Below are positions 18,689 through 28,838 of a DNA stretch of 64,000 bases, one piece after another. Under the pieces are notes generated by a model, which was not told the DNA's origin, did no database searches, and saw only the letters and a list, made by a program, of their open reading frames with translations. Location of the stretch: NCBI GenBank assembly GCA_020436935.1, contig JAGQWX010000008.1, positions 54,162 through 118,161 of the forward strand, in the 5' to 3' direction. How positions within the stretch are numbered: the stretch's first letter is position 1; every line of letters starts with the position of its first letter. The stretch comes from Saprospiraceae bacterium (GTDB lineage Bacteria; Bacteroidota; Bacteroidia; Chitinophagales; Saprospiraceae). The translations under genes were made by a program, and so were the position numbers.

Positions 18689-19762
18689 ATGGCAAAGAAG
18701 AAACACATCAAACCCCGTGCATCAAAAAAAGGACTTCCTCCCGGATCTGCCATTTATATTGGAGAAGACAGAACGCATACTACATCGATTGAGCGTATAT
18801 CTTACAACAGTTCTGAGATCATCAACGAACAAAATTTTAAGCTTTCTGATTTAAATCAGTTGGATGGTTCTATGGTGCACTGGCTCAACATCAACGGCAT
18901 TCATGAGAATGATGTGGTGGAAAGCATCGGCAATTATTTCAACATACATTCTTTGACCATAGAAGACATCATGAATACCTTCCAGAGGCCAAAGAGTGAT
19001 GAGTTTGAGCATTATATTTTCTTCACACTCAGAATGCTTGTGATTACAAAGGATGGAATAGACATCAACATCGATGATGAGCAAATCAGCTTTATATTGA
19101 CCGAGAATGTTGTAATTTCATTTCAGGAAAAACCGGGAGATGTATTTGATACCGTAAGAGACAGGTTGCAGGATCAAACCAAACGGATCAGGTCAAAAGG
19201 CGCTGATTATCTTGCTTTTTCACTTATAGATCTTATCATAGACAGTTATCTTGAACACATCGAATATTTCAACAAGGAAACTGAGGAGATAGAAAACAAG
19301 ATTCTGGATACGCCAAAGCAAATCCATTTGAATGCTATACAGGACATCAAGTATGAACTGATTACTTTAAGAAAACACATCGTCCCAACCAGAGAGGCAG
19401 TAGCCAGACTACTAAGATCGGAATCCAATCTTATAAAGAGGGACAACATCAAATATTTCAACGACCTTCAGGACCATATGTATCAGGTGGTGGATCAACT
19501 TGACATTTTGAGAGACCTCAATGCCAATCAACGGGAAATGTACTTGTCCATGATTTCTTTGAAAATGAATAAAGTCATGGAATTCCTGACCATCCTATCC
19601 TCCATCTTCATTCCACTTACTTTTATCGTAGGAGTCTACGGTATGAATTTTGTCAATATGCCGGAGCTGACATCCAAATGGGGATATCCCATAACCTGGG
19701 GGGTGATGTTATTGATTACAGTGCTGAATATTCTTTGGTTTAAAAAGAAAAACTGGTTGTAA
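18689..19762 (+). CDS. corA: Magnesium/cobalt transporter CorA
   Basis: Pentameric divalent-cation channel. The soluble N-terminal funnel domain (1-290) is followed by two membrane helices; the signature YGMNFVNMPEL sits between them and the C-terminus is the basic FKKKNWL. Length 357 is normal for the CorA/TIGR00383 group. Preceded by repeat element D. Convergent with a glycosyltransferase. Confidence 0.96.
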   Translation: MAKKKHIKPRASKKGLPPGSAIYIGEDRTHTTSIERISYNSSEIINEQNFKLSDLNQLDGSMVHWLNINGIHENDVVESIGNYFNIHSLTIEDIMNTFQRPKSDEFEHYIFFTLRMLVITKDGIDINIDDEQISFILTENVVISFQEKPGDVFDTVRDRLQDQTKRIRSKGADYLAFSLIDLIIDSYLEHIEYFNKETEEIENKILDTPKQIHLNAIQDIKYELITLRKHIVPTREAVARLLRSESNLIKRDNIKYFNDLQDHMYQVVDQLDILRDLNANQREMYLSMISLKMNKVMEFLTILSSIFIPLTFIVGVYGMNFVNMPELTSKWGYPITWGVMLLITVLNILWFKKKNWL

Positions 19763-19774
19763 TTCAATGTTAGC

Positions 19775-20854
19775 TTACTGAAAAATCAATTTTAATTTTT
19801 CGGATTCAACTTCCCAATTGATATCTCGCATCATCTTGTATCCATTTTGCTGTTTTAAACGGAGCTCTTCCATGCCAGTACCAACAATGAGATTGGTGAT
19901 TGCATCAATCTGCGGCTCCACCATGAAAGCATGGTCATATTTTTGTATCAAGTCTTCGTATTCCGGGAATGGACTATTGATGCTGATCACGCCGGCTGCA
20001 GCATAGTCAAAAAATTTGTTCGCCAGGCTGTAATAATAACTCTTACCCTTGTTTTCCAGGACGTTGAAGCCGAATGTCGCCTGTTGCGTCAGGATTTTCA
20101 AATCAGCTGGTGGAAGTTTTCCTGTCATTTGTACATTTATCAATACCTCTTTTTGGATCCTTTCAGATAGTTCCATTGCGATATCGCCGTCGCCTGCCAG
20201 CACAAAGTTGTATTCTGGAAGGTTTTTAGCAAAGTCAAGAAACAGGCCCAAACACCTGCCTTCATTCAATGCTCCCTGATACAATATCATTTTAGCCCTG
20301 GACTGGACTGGCGGCGGTTCATTAAAAAACGGAGTATTCCTTATGTATTGGAAAGGCTTCGCATGTTTTGAAGTGAATATTTCAGCCAGCTTTGGACCAA
20401 CAGTATAACAAGCTTTGGCTCTTTTTACGCCGAATCTTTCTATAATGTCCCAAATGGTTCTTACTATAGGTTTTTGTTGTAGCTCAGGTACTTCAGAAAA
20501 CCATTCATGGGCGTCATAATACAAAGGTATTTGGGTGATGTATGAAAAAACGCCCGATGCCAACAAGGTATCTGCGTCGAATGCAAGTACCTTGTTTATT
20601 TCTTTTCTAAGGCGCAACAATCTTATCAACAGACGTAAGTTGTACTCCAGATAAAAGAGCGGCCCTTTTTTGAAAGTCATTTTGAATCGAAAAGCCTCGA
20701 AAGCATCATCGGAAGCGCTGTATTCCCTTCCTCTGTCTACACCAAGACATAGTATTTCAAAGTTGAAATGTTTCCTAAGTGCATTGCAGGTTTTCAGAAG
20801 TCTTTGGTCATAGACCAGGTCATTGGTCAGGCATATGGCTATTTTTTCAACCAT
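19775..20854 (-). CDS. Glycosyltransferase, GT4-like
   Basis: Two-domain GT-B fold transferase of 359 residues. The N-terminal half starts with KIAICLTNDLVYDQRLLKTCNALRKH, an opening seen in many Bacteroidota GT4-type proteins, and the C-terminal half has MILYQGALNEGRCLGLFLDFAKNLPEYNFVLAGDGD (donor binding) and the acidic FDYAAAGVISINSPFPEYEDLI. It overlaps the end of recQ by 8 bp, so the two are translationally linked despite unrelated roles. Acceptor and sugar unknown. Confidence 0.85.
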   Translation of the reverse strand: MVEKIAICLTNDLVYDQRLLKTCNALRKHFNFEILCLGVDRGREYSASDDAFEAFRFKMTFKKGPLFYLEYNLRLLIRLLRLRKEINKVLAFDADTLLASGVFSYITQIPLYYDAHEWFSEVPELQQKPIVRTIWDIIERFGVKRAKACYTVGPKLAEIFTSKHAKPFQYIRNTPFFNEPPPVQSRAKMILYQGALNEGRCLGLFLDFAKNLPEYNFVLAGDGDIAMELSERIQKEVLINVQMTGKLPPADLKILTQQATFGFNVLENKGKSYYYSLANKFFDYAAAGVISINSPFPEYEDLIQKYDHAFMVEPQIDAITNLIVGTGMEELRLKQQNGYKMMRDINWEVESEKLKLIFQ

Positions 20855-22757
20855 TTTTCTTCTTTAGCTGATTGACCAGGGTACCATCTTCAGAAAGAGA
20901 AACAATTCCGTCTTTGGCTAAGTCTTCAAGGCAGGTTTTGATCCGCATCCTTTTATTGAGGGGCCAGGCATTGAGAAAAACGGATATTTTTGACGTCTGG
21001 GGATACTTTTCCAATTGTTTCAGTACAGCCACATAATCTGACTTTGAGTATGAGGTGTCCTGACTACCACGGCAGACATCGCACCTCCCGCAAGGTTTGC
21101 CCACTTCGTCAAAGTAATTCAAAATTGTGGCTTGTCTGCACTCATTGGATGTAAAATATCGAATGATGGCATCCAATCTCCTTTGGGCATTTTCGCGGTC
21201 AAAGAGATATAGCTTTTCATTGATTTTGAAATCATTGTCTGCCGGACGATCTATGGTAAAGCTGATTCTCGGCAAACCAAGACTTTTGTCATATACAATC
21301 ATGGCTTCGCGCTCCAGCATTCTCAGAATGAGGGTAACTTTGTCAATGGGCATGTCCAAAGAGCGCGCCATCATGGACTCTGAGATTTCTACCTGCTCGA
21401 TGAAGATGCCTTCATAAAGTCTCAGCAATTGTGAAAGTACCTCATACCGCAAGTCATTTTCCGGGTATAGCGTATGCAATTCTCTCGGATTGGCTACCAC
21501 CATAGCTCTTGATGGTACTTTAAGGCTTTCACTCAGTATCAACCATTTTTGTTTTTCAAGAATGCGGAGTGTATTATAGACTTTAGAGGTGTTGAATTTG
21601 TATTTTTTGCTGAACTCGATGAGATCGAAGAAATATTCTGAGCCGGCACCGCCTCCTGTTGCCACCCTGAGATATCTGCAAATGCTAACATAAATATCTT
21701 TGATCTCTTCAGGCTCCGGATATTGCGTTTCCATAGATTTTGAGGCAGAGATGATGTCACGGTGGTTGACAATTGACACCGCGAAGGATGGCTGGCCATC
21801 TCTGCCTGCCCTCCCTGCTTCCTGGTAATATTCTTCGATGCTGGGCGGAATGTCTAGATGGATGACAAACCTCACATCTCCTTTATCGATGCCCATTCCG
21901 AAGGCATTGGTCGCCACCATGATTTCGGCTTCGTTGTTGAACCACTTGTTCTGCGTATTTTCTCTCATTTCTGAGCTCATCCCCCCATGGTAAGCCAGTG
22001 CTCTAAAACCCTTCTGCCTAAGCAACTCGGCTGTTTTCATGCACTCCACCCTACTCCGCTGATAGATGATGCCACAGCCTTTCATGGACTTGAGTACTCT
22101 AAGCAACTCTTCGTGCCTTGCTTCGTTGCGGATGACGACAAAGCTGATATTATCTCTTGCAAATGATTTTGAAAATATGGCGGGCTCAGCCAAATGCAAC
22201 TGATCAGAAATGTCTTTGATGATCAGTGGCGTAGCTGTTGCTGTAAGGGCAAGCACAGGTATATTGGGTTTGATTTGCCGGAGGATATTCAGCAGCAAAT
22301 AACTCGGTCTGAAATCATGCCCCCATTGGCTGATACAATGTGCTTCATCAATGGCTACAAAGGAAACGTTGGCCATGTAGAATCTGGTTTGAAAAGTTTC
22401 ATTCTGGACCCGCTCGGGCGAAACATATAATATTTTCAGAGGACCGTGCACAAAATTATCCAGGATGGCATCTATCATGCTGGCTGACATGCCCGAATAG
22501 ATGGCTTTTGCCAGGATGCCTTTCTTCTCCAATTGGTTGACCTGGTCCTGCATGAGCGAAATCAAAGGGGAAATGACCAGCACCTTTCCTTTGGTCAATA
22601 ATGCAGGCAACTGATAACAAAGGGATTTACCACCACCTGTCGGCAAAAGAGCAATGGTATCTTTACCGGAGAGGATGGATTCAATGATCTCTCCCTGAGG
22701 TTGCCTCAGACTGGAAAATCCCCAATATTGTTTTAAAACTTTTAAGATGGATGACAC
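20847..22757 (-). CDS. recQ: ATP-dependent DNA helicase RecQ
   Basis: 3'-5' DNA helicase for recombination and fork repair. Walker A LPTGGGKS (38-45), DEAH box in FVAIDEAHCISQWGHDFRPSY, motif VI region QEAGRAGRDGQPS, then the RQC zinc knuckle C-x(16)-CGRCDVC near 520-545. At 636 residues it has the helicase, zinc and winged-helix parts; a typical HRDC domain is not obvious at the end. Its 3' end overlaps the next gene. Confidence 0.95.
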   Translation of the reverse strand: MSSILKVLKQYWGFSSLRQPQGEIIESILSGKDTIALLPTGGGKSLCYQLPALLTKGKVLVISPLISLMQDQVNQLEKKGILAKAIYSGMSASMIDAILDNFVHGPLKILYVSPERVQNETFQTRFYMANVSFVAIDEAHCISQWGHDFRPSYLLLNILRQIKPNIPVLALTATATPLIIKDISDQLHLAEPAIFSKSFARDNISFVVIRNEARHEELLRVLKSMKGCGIIYQRSRVECMKTAELLRQKGFRALAYHGGMSSEMRENTQNKWFNNEAEIMVATNAFGMGIDKGDVRFVIHLDIPPSIEEYYQEAGRAGRDGQPSFAVSIVNHRDIISASKSMETQYPEPEEIKDIYVSICRYLRVATGGGAGSEYFFDLIEFSKKYKFNTSKVYNTLRILEKQKWLILSESLKVPSRAMVVANPRELHTLYPENDLRYEVLSQLLRLYEGIFIEQVEISESMMARSLDMPIDKVTLILRMLEREAMIVYDKSLGLPRISFTIDRPADNDFKINEKLYLFDRENAQRRLDAIIRYFTSNECRQATILNYFDEVGKPCGRCDVCRGSQDTSYSKSDYVAVLKQLEKYPQTSKISVFLNAWPLNKRMRIKTCLEDLAKDGIVSLSEDGTLVNQLKKKNG

Positions 22758-22844
22758 TTTAAATCTTTCTATGTAGACCGATTCAAAGATAATGGTCTCG
22801 CCGTCAAACGATAGAATTTTCGCAATAAGTTGTAGATAGTGCGA

Positions 22845-23957
22845 TTATGATTTTGGAGCTGATACATCCACGAGGGTGGCATTTTTAAATATATACACCA
22901 ATTGTTGGACCAGATCTCTTTTGTCAGAGCCGGGCCCATAAACAAATCCATCGAGGAAAATAATCTCGCCCTTCTTTTCATTGAGAATGGCAAAAGATAC
23001 AAATGGTCCGCCCATATAGTCATCGGTCATTTCCCATGTTCCTCTGAGCTCTATGGCATAATGCCCATCCACCTTGGCTTCATAATCATATACCGGCAAT
23101 ACTTCTCTGTGCGTCCTCATATATGAGCCTTCTGTACTGGAATGTATGTACTTCTGCCCATATTCATCCCTCATTTTGATGAGATTGTCCAGGTTGAGCT
23201 GAGAAGGGTCGGTATACTTGAATTTCCTTACAACGATATCTTGTTCGACCGAATTTTTGTCTCTCTTCATCCAGATGATATTGTCATCATCCACAGTGTT
23301 TGCTCTTTTGTAATCCGGAGGAACATTAAAATCAATACCAAATCTGGCAACAACTTCCTGATTCAGCTCGGCATTGTTGTTTTTGACTGCATAAATATTG
23401 GCCTTTAGCTGAGCTTCATCGTGTTTGTGGATTCTTGCAGCTACTGCAGGATAATTTTGTGAAATGCTCTGACATACCTTATTGGCACCTCTCCCAAATA
23501 AATAGATCAGGAGTTGCCCGTTGGCCCATTTGTCCATCCCAACAGAACTATTGAATTCGTCCAGGCTTTTCGCCCTCAAAAACCGCTCTTCACCTAAATC
23601 TTTTCTCAGCATTTGAGTGGTAGGACTGCTTTCATTGTTGACATCCGCAACTATGACAAATGTGCGGAGCTCCTTTCTGAGTTTTTTGTCCTCCAGTTCC
23701 TCAGGTGAAAAGGTCCTGATGTCAAACATGGGCTCAGGCGTTGGCATAATGGGATAGGCAGATTCAAAAAAGTAAGATAGCGTATCCCCCACTATTGACT
23801 CCATCAGGTTCTTATCTGCAATCACAACAACATCATTGAGCTTTCCAAAAGCATTGGGCTTGGGAACAAAACTGCTTCTTACCTCTTCGCTACATGAAGT
23901 GATCAGAAAGGAAAAAGCTAAAAGAATTAAAAAATTATATATACGATTTATTTTCAT
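22845..23957 (-). CDS. DUF4837 lipoprotein
   Basis: 370-residue lipoprotein: hydrophobic signal and lipobox ITSC (Cys22), then the DUF4837 pattern (PKPNAFGKLNDVVVIADKNLMESIVGDTLSYFFESAYPIMPTPEP) found across Bacteroidota. No catalytic motif is visible. It lies alone before recQ (87 bp). Function unknown. Confidence 0.85.
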   Translation of the reverse strand: MKINRIYNFLILLAFSFLITSCSEEVRSSFVPKPNAFGKLNDVVVIADKNLMESIVGDTLSYFFESAYPIMPTPEPMFDIRTFSPEELEDKKLRKELRTFVIVADVNNESSPTTQMLRKDLGEERFLRAKSLDEFNSSVGMDKWANGQLLIYLFGRGANKVCQSISQNYPAVAARIHKHDEAQLKANIYAVKNNNAELNQEVVARFGIDFNVPPDYKRANTVDDDNIIWMKRDKNSVEQDIVVRKFKYTDPSQLNLDNLIKMRDEYGQKYIHSSTEGSYMRTHREVLPVYDYEAKVDGHYAIELRGTWEMTDDYMGGPFVSFAILNEKKGEIIFLDGFVYGPGSDKRDLVQQLVYIFKNATLVDVSAPKS

Positions 23958-24069
23958 GCTACATTAGATTCTAATGATTCAAACTCGTGTCATTCTTTAG
24001 TTGAGAAAATCCCGTCCATTAAATGATCTTCACAATCTAATAGATGAAGAATCTTGCTCTTTTGGTGTG

Positions 24070-24420
24070 TCAATATTCCATTTCAACAACTGCTTTCTCT
24101 ACTTTTCCACCCAGCTGAGGTCCAATTTTTTCCATTTTCACTTTAGCTCCTATGACTGTGGGATGTTCGTTCTTTATCCTAGTGATGATATTAAAAACAA
24201 CAGTTTCCAAAAGTTTCTGAGTTTTTTGCATCTCCTGGTGACAAACATTAAAAAGTTGTTCATAGTTCACCGTGCCATAGATGTTGTCGTCATTGCTGTC
24301 GAAGGTTTTTAAACTCACCTCTGCGTCAATGATGAACTTGTTTCCAGACTTCCTTTCTTCTTCATAATATCCATGGAATGCAAAAAATTCTGCTCCTCTG
24401 ATGGCTACTTTTGTCTTCAT
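24070..24420 (-). CDS. folB: Dihydroneopterin aldolase
   Basis: Folate-pathway enzyme that converts dihydroneopterin to 6-hydroxymethyl-dihydropterin and glycolaldehyde. The FolB start (KVAIRGAEFFAFHGYYEEERKSGNKFIIDAEV, with the FHGYY motif and pterin-site Glu in EERK) and the TVNYEQLFNV segment are present, with a conserved Lys in AKVKMEK. Length 116 is normal. No other folate gene is adjacent. Confidence 0.93.
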   Translation of the reverse strand: MKTKVAIRGAEFFAFHGYYEEERKSGNKFIIDAEVSLKTFDSNDDNIYGTVNYEQLFNVCHQEMQKTQKLLETVVFNIITRIKNEHPTVIGAKVKMEKIGPQLGGKVEKAVVEMEY

Positions 24421-24537
24421 GACGGATTGCTGTTTTGATGCCGCTAAGATAAAAGTAAGTCAACAGCAAAATACTATTCACCAAAGATTTAAGACCGAAT
24501 CGACTTATTTTGGAATATTACAGGGTCGCTCTGGGGT

Positions 24538-25923
24538 CTATCCTGCCATTGCCGATTCTACATCATCGGCAGAATTGACCAATTTATTGTAACCTATCCT
24601 GCTGCTGCCCTCCTTTTCAATCACATAATTGTCCTCAATTCTAATCCCCCCAAACGAGCGGTACGCTTCCAACGCATCATAATTGATAAAATCTGGATGT
24701 TTGCCTTCAGATTTCCAGAGGTCTATCAGAGCGGGAATAAAATATATACCAGGCTCTACCGTCAGCACATACCCTTTTTTGAGTTGCTTGCCCAACCTGA
24801 GTGAACGGAATCCAAACTCTGTCGGCCTTGTCACGCCATCTCCGTAACCTACCTTGTTTTCGCCAAGGTTTTCCATATCATGAACGTCCATGCCTATCAT
24901 ATGTCCAAGACCATGTGGAAAGAATAAGGCATGTGCCCCTGCCATTACAGCTTCGTCTGTATTTCCTTTTGTCAGTCCAAGCGATTTGAGGCCTTCAAAA
25001 ATCACAGTGGCACTAAGCAGATGCATATCTCTGTAATATACGCCTTCCTTCAAACCATCAACAACAGCATTCTGAGCATCCAGGACGATATCATAAATTT
25101 CTTTTTGCTGGTTGGAAAACTTACCGCTTACCGGAAAAGTACGCGTCAAGTCTCCTGCATAGCAAGACACATGCTCAGCGCCGGCGTCGAGTAAAAACAG
25201 TTGGCCATCTCTCATTTGATGGTGGTACTCGTGATTGTGAAGCACCTGACCATTGATGGTGGCAATGGCAGGATAGGCAAAACGGGCATTAAAATTTCTT
25301 ACCGCGGATTCTGCAACTGCCACCATTTCATATTCATACTTTCCTGGTTTCAGCGAACGCATTACTGCATAATGCAAGTCTTCACTAATGTCAACAGCTT
25401 CATTCATCAATGCAAGCTCATCGTCACTTTTCACAGACCTCAGCTGGATGACCGCTTCTATCATCTTATCAGAGGGTCCAGATTTAATGGCTGCAACCGG
25501 CAACCCCAGCCATTCTGAAAGCAATAAAAGGTGCTTATTTCTATATGGAGGAAGATATGCTGTTCTATTGGAAATGTACGTAGGAAGCTTAGCAGTCGGC
25601 AAAACTTTGACTATGCCAGCCATCTCTGCGAGTTCACTTACCAAGGGTTGCGGACCAGTCCAGATCAACATATTGATATCAATGTCATCCGCAAAAAGGA
25701 TGCATTCGTTTTTATCTGCATCAATGACGGCGAAGACATTGGGCAAGTTCACACCAAAAAAGTATAAAAAAGTAGAATCCTGTCTAAACGGATAGGTATT
25801 GTCTTCATAATTGAAAGCAACTTCATGGTTGCCGAGAAAAAGGTAGGTTCCACTGCCGACCAATTGGATAAATGCGTCTCTTCTTTGCATATACGTTAAC
25901 GGAGCAAAAGGGAAATGGGTCAT
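24538..25923 (-). CDS. pepP: Xaa-Pro aminopeptidase (aminopeptidase P family)
   Basis: Dimetal peptidase that removes an N-terminal residue before proline. Metal ligands of the pita-bread fold are visible: LLDAGAEHVSCYAGDLTRTFPVSG (two Asp), HGLGHMIGMDVHD (His), TVEPGIYF (Glu) and GGIRIEDNYVI (Glu). The N-terminal creatinase-like domain starts with FAPLTYMQRRDAFIQLVG. The start at 25923 (MTHFPFAPL) replaces an earlier ATG that would add 21 residues unlike the family. About 461 residues. Alone in its transcript region. Confidence 0.93.
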   Translation of the reverse strand: MTHFPFAPLTYMQRRDAFIQLVGSGTYLFLGNHEVAFNYEDNTYPFRQDSTFLYFFGVNLPNVFAVIDADKNECILFADDIDINMLIWTGPQPLVSELAEMAGIVKVLPTAKLPTYISNRTAYLPPYRNKHLLLLSEWLGLPVAAIKSGPSDKMIEAVIQLRSVKSDDELALMNEAVDISEDLHYAVMRSLKPGKYEYEMVAVAESAVRNFNARFAYPAIATINGQVLHNHEYHHQMRDGQLFLLDAGAEHVSCYAGDLTRTFPVSGKFSNQQKEIYDIVLDAQNAVVDGLKEGVYYRDMHLLSATVIFEGLKSLGLTKGNTDEAVMAGAHALFFPHGLGHMIGMDVHDMENLGENKVGYGDGVTRPTEFGFRSLRLGKQLKKGYVLTVEPGIYFIPALIDLWKSEGKHPDFINYDALEAYRSFGGIRIEDNYVIEKEGSSRIGYNKLVNSADDVESAMAG

Positions 25924-26069
25924 TGGATAAGGTATTTGATTCAAAAAAGCGAATCTATGGCTTTTCTGTTTCAGGCTGTTCAACAATCATCAGAAATTTC
26001 GAGAAAAGTAAGCGCCAGGGTGATTTAATTGATTTGAAAGGATGGGCTTCTCAAAAGCTGGTATTCACA

Positions 26070-26633
26070 TCAAAACCTTACCTGGAGATAAAGAGAAGTC
26101 GGTGGATTGAACAGGATGCCAAAATCGTCGAATATGTTTCCTACGATGATACCGGTTTCTGTATTGATCTGTACGTTGGGATTGATATTGTATTCCAGAC
26201 CAAAAAATTTCTGAATTCCGGCAATACCGGAATCTTGTCTTTGTTCAACCGTAAGCATCCAGCCGGTGGTATAGGCCCATTTTTCCTTCCACACAGGTTT
26301 TTTCCTTTCGATTCCCAGTGAAAGATGGAAAGAATTGCGGTTGATGGTGGGGTTGGCATTGCTGGATACGTCGGCACCCAAATCTATTCTGAATCCAAAC
26401 TTTCTTCCATAAAATTTTGCTTTTAAGGCTACAGGCTGCGTGGTAAACGACTGCAAATTCAGAGGAACAAATCGCTGGGCAAGATTGGTAAGGTTGAATG
26501 CTACTTCCTTTTTATAGCTCCACAAAAAGGTTTCTTTTTCGACGGTGGCAGTGTCGGTCTGAGCCATCAGAAGGACAGGAAACAACAGCAAGATGATTTG
26601 TATTATCGAAAGTTTCAATTGGCAGGTTTTCAA
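26070..26633 (-). CDS. Predicted small outer-membrane beta-barrel protein
   Basis: 187 residues with a signal peptide (hydrophobic 9-24, LMAQ) and alternating hydrophobic strands (AKFYGRKFGFRIDLGADV, NRNSFHLSLGIERK), ending in the aromatic strand TSLYLQVRF, the C-terminal signature of outer-membrane barrels. It overlaps the similar 214-residue gene by 4 bp. I do not recognise a named family; unknown function. Confidence 0.7.
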   Translation of the reverse strand: MKTCQLKLSIIQIILLLFPVLLMAQTDTATVEKETFLWSYKKEVAFNLTNLAQRFVPLNLQSFTTQPVALKAKFYGRKFGFRIDLGADVSSNANPTINRNSFHLSLGIERKKPVWKEKWAYTTGWMLTVEQRQDSGIAGIQKFFGLEYNINPNVQINTETGIIVGNIFDDFGILFNPPTSLYLQVRF

Positions 26634-27274
26634 AATGTTATTCCAATAAATAAAACTTTTGGTTCATTCAACATCAAACTTTGTTCGGTAAAGTTGACTG
26701 ACGAAGGACCTTGTACCGGATCAAACTCTGCACGCTCCCCACTTGTTTTTATATAATAGAGCGGCACTTCTGTCATAAGACTGATTCGACTTTTGAATAC
26801 ATAAACTAATCTCAGTGCGGGACCAGCACCAATTTTTGACTCACTAGTAGTAAGACCAAATCCGTTGGCTGAGCTCTCGACGGTTTTTCCACCAAATAGA
26901 AAGTCAAGTGACGGCACGAAATAAAGGCCTTTGCTGATTTTGACTGACTTTTCAAAACCCGCTCTCAAGTCATAGGATGTGCTCTCGGCACGCACGCCCT
27001 GCACACTGCCATTATCGTCATCATCGTACGAGAATCCACCTCCAAATCTGAAACCCGTTCCTTTGGGCAGAAATAGCTTGTAGTTGAGCACATATGGACT
27101 TGACAGATTCTCGTTTTTGAGACTAAAAATATTGGCCAATAGGTTGGTGGCATTCACTGCAAGTTCATGCCTGATGGAATCTTGCGCTCTTACAGTTGTG
27201 GCTTGGGCTATCAGGCACCAAATCAAAGCCAGTAGAAAAAAAAAATTGTTCAAACGTATGGTCTTTATGCTCAA
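26630..27274 (-). CDS. Predicted outer-membrane beta-barrel protein
   Basis: 214 residues: signal peptide to about residue 30 (VRAQ), then barrel-like strands (GFRFGGGFSYDDDDNGSVQGVRAESTSYDLRAGFEKSV, KIGAGPALRLVYVFKSRISLMTEVPLYY) and the final LNEPKVLFIGITF ending in an aromatic residue. Its stop overlaps the next barrel gene by ATGA, so the two products are made together and may act together. Function unknown. Confidence 0.7.
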   Translation of the reverse strand: MSIKTIRLNNFFFLLALIWCLIAQATTVRAQDSIRHELAVNATNLLANIFSLKNENLSSPYVLNYKLFLPKGTGFRFGGGFSYDDDDNGSVQGVRAESTSYDLRAGFEKSVKISKGLYFVPSLDFLFGGKTVESSANGFGLTTSESKIGAGPALRLVYVFKSRISLMTEVPLYYIKTSGERAEFDPVQGPSSVNFTEQSLMLNEPKVLFIGITF

Positions 27275-27424
27275 ATATAAAAGATATAACAGACATCATG
27301 GTAGACGATGCCTCAATCCAATATGGTTGGCAGAAAACTGCATTTTGTAATATGTATAATTGATTGGATGTGAATAAGCTTTAGAGAATGTGCATTTTTA
27401 CACAATATAAATATTTAACACATC

Positions 27425-27455
27425 TTTGGAGTGATGACTGATCAACATAATTTTG
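27425..27455 (+). promoter_or_regulatory. nhaD promoter, Bacteroidota type
   Basis: TTTG at 27425-27428, 19-base spacer, TAATTTTG at 27448-27455: an exact match to the Bacteroidota housekeeping promoter TTTG-N19-TAnnTTTG. It gives a leader of about 65 nt before the ATG at 27527. Confidence 0.75.
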
Positions 27456-27526
27456 TTTTAAATTACAGGACTGGAGCAATGTAAACAGACACCGTATTTG
27501 AAGTTCAAATAACAAAATCTAAAGCC

Positions 27527-28831
27527 ATGGGTATTACCATCGTAGTTTGTTTGTTCCTCCTTGGATATTTACTGATTGCTACCGAGCACATTATTAAGCT
27601 GGATAAAGCTGCTTCGGCATTGCTTCTGGGTGGATTGTTATGGGTTGGTGTTGTGGTCCTGCAAGACATCATTCCCACCTCTGGAGATGAAACGAAAGAA
27701 GGAGTTTTGCATCACCTCTTTGAAGGTCATGTCAGTGAAATTGCGAGTATCCTTTTTTTCCTATTGGGAGCCATGACCATTGTAGAGATCATTGACACCC
27801 ATGAAGGATTCAAAATCATTACAGATCGCATCCATGCCAAGTCAAAAATCAGCTTGTTGTGGATCATTTCCATAGTAACTTTTTTCCTTTCTGCCATTCT
27901 GGACAATTTGACTACAGCCATTGTGATGACCATGCTGATCAAAAAGCTTCTTAAAAATAAGGATGACCAGTGGCTCATAGGCAGTTTTGTGGTGATTGCT
28001 GCAAATTCCGGTGGCGCGTGGTCGCCCATTGGAGACGTTACCACAATCATGTTGTGGATTGGGGGTCAGATTACATCCCTCCACATCATCAAAGAAATCT
28101 TTTTGCCGAGTGTTCTCAGTCTTGCCATTCCTCTGGCGATCATGTCTTATACTTTCCGCGGTGGTCAGGCATTTGAAATGAAAGGAAATAATGAAGCGGT
28201 GATGCATCCGATCAAACCTGAAATCAGCAGGAATGTATTAATTCTTGGGGTTGCTGCTTTGATTTTTATTCCGATTTTCAAATCACTGACACATTTGCCT
28301 CCATTTATGGGCATCATCATTGGGCTAGGTGTACTTTGGTATTATACAGATCTTGTGCACAAAAAACAGCACTTTGAGGTAAGACAGAAGTATTCGATAT
28401 CCAATATCATCAGGAGAGTGGATACACCAAGTATTCTCTTTTTTCTCGGCATCTTACTGGCAGTTGCTGCATTGCAGACACTAGGTGTGCTGTCGGATCT
28501 AGCCAATTGGCTCAGCAATTCGATAGGCAATATTTACATTATCAATGTGGTCATTGGGCTTTTATCTGCCATAGTGGATAATGTGCCCCTTGTAGCCGCA
28601 AGTATTGCCATGTATCCGCTCGAGACTTTTCCTCAGGATCATGATTTTTGGGTCTTCCTCGCATATTGTGCCGGAACAGGAGGCAGTTGCTTGATCATCG
28701 GTAGTGCGGCAGGAGTTGCCATCATGGGCATCCTTAAAATCGATTTTATCTGGTACCTCAAGAAAATCAGCTGGCTGGCTTTAGCGGGTTATCTGGGTGG
28801 GGCTTTGTTCCATTATCTGATGATCAGCTAG
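27527..28831 (+). CDS. nhaD: Na+/H+ antiporter NhaD
   Basis: Inner-membrane sodium/proton antiporter of the NhaD/ArsB superfamily, 434 residues with about 12 hydrophobic spans. Characteristic segments are LLGAMTIVEIIDTHEGF, LSAILDNLTTAIVMTMLI, NSGGAWSPIGDVTTIMLWIGGQI and LSAIVDNVPLVAAS, all conserved in NhaD. It serves pH and sodium homeostasis, in keeping with a saline habitat. Convergent with tlyA, 7 bases apart. Confidence 0.94.
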   Translation: MGITIVVCLFLLGYLLIATEHIIKLDKAASALLLGGLLWVGVVVLQDIIPTSGDETKEGVLHHLFEGHVSEIASILFFLLGAMTIVEIIDTHEGFKIITDRIHAKSKISLLWIISIVTFFLSAILDNLTTAIVMTMLIKKLLKNKDDQWLIGSFVVIAANSGGAWSPIGDVTTIMLWIGGQITSLHIIKEIFLPSVLSLAIPLAIMSYTFRGGQAFEMKGNNEAVMHPIKPEISRNVLILGVAALIFIPIFKSLTHLPPFMGIIIGLGVLWYYTDLVHKKQHFEVRQKYSISNIIRRVDTPSILFFLGILLAVAALQTLGVLSDLANWLSNSIGNIYIINVVIGLLSAIVDNVPLVAASIAMYPLETFPQDHDFWVFLAYCAGTGGSCLIIGSAAGVAIMGILKIDFIWYLKKISWLALAGYLGGALFHYLMIS

Positions 28832-28838
28832 AAGAAAA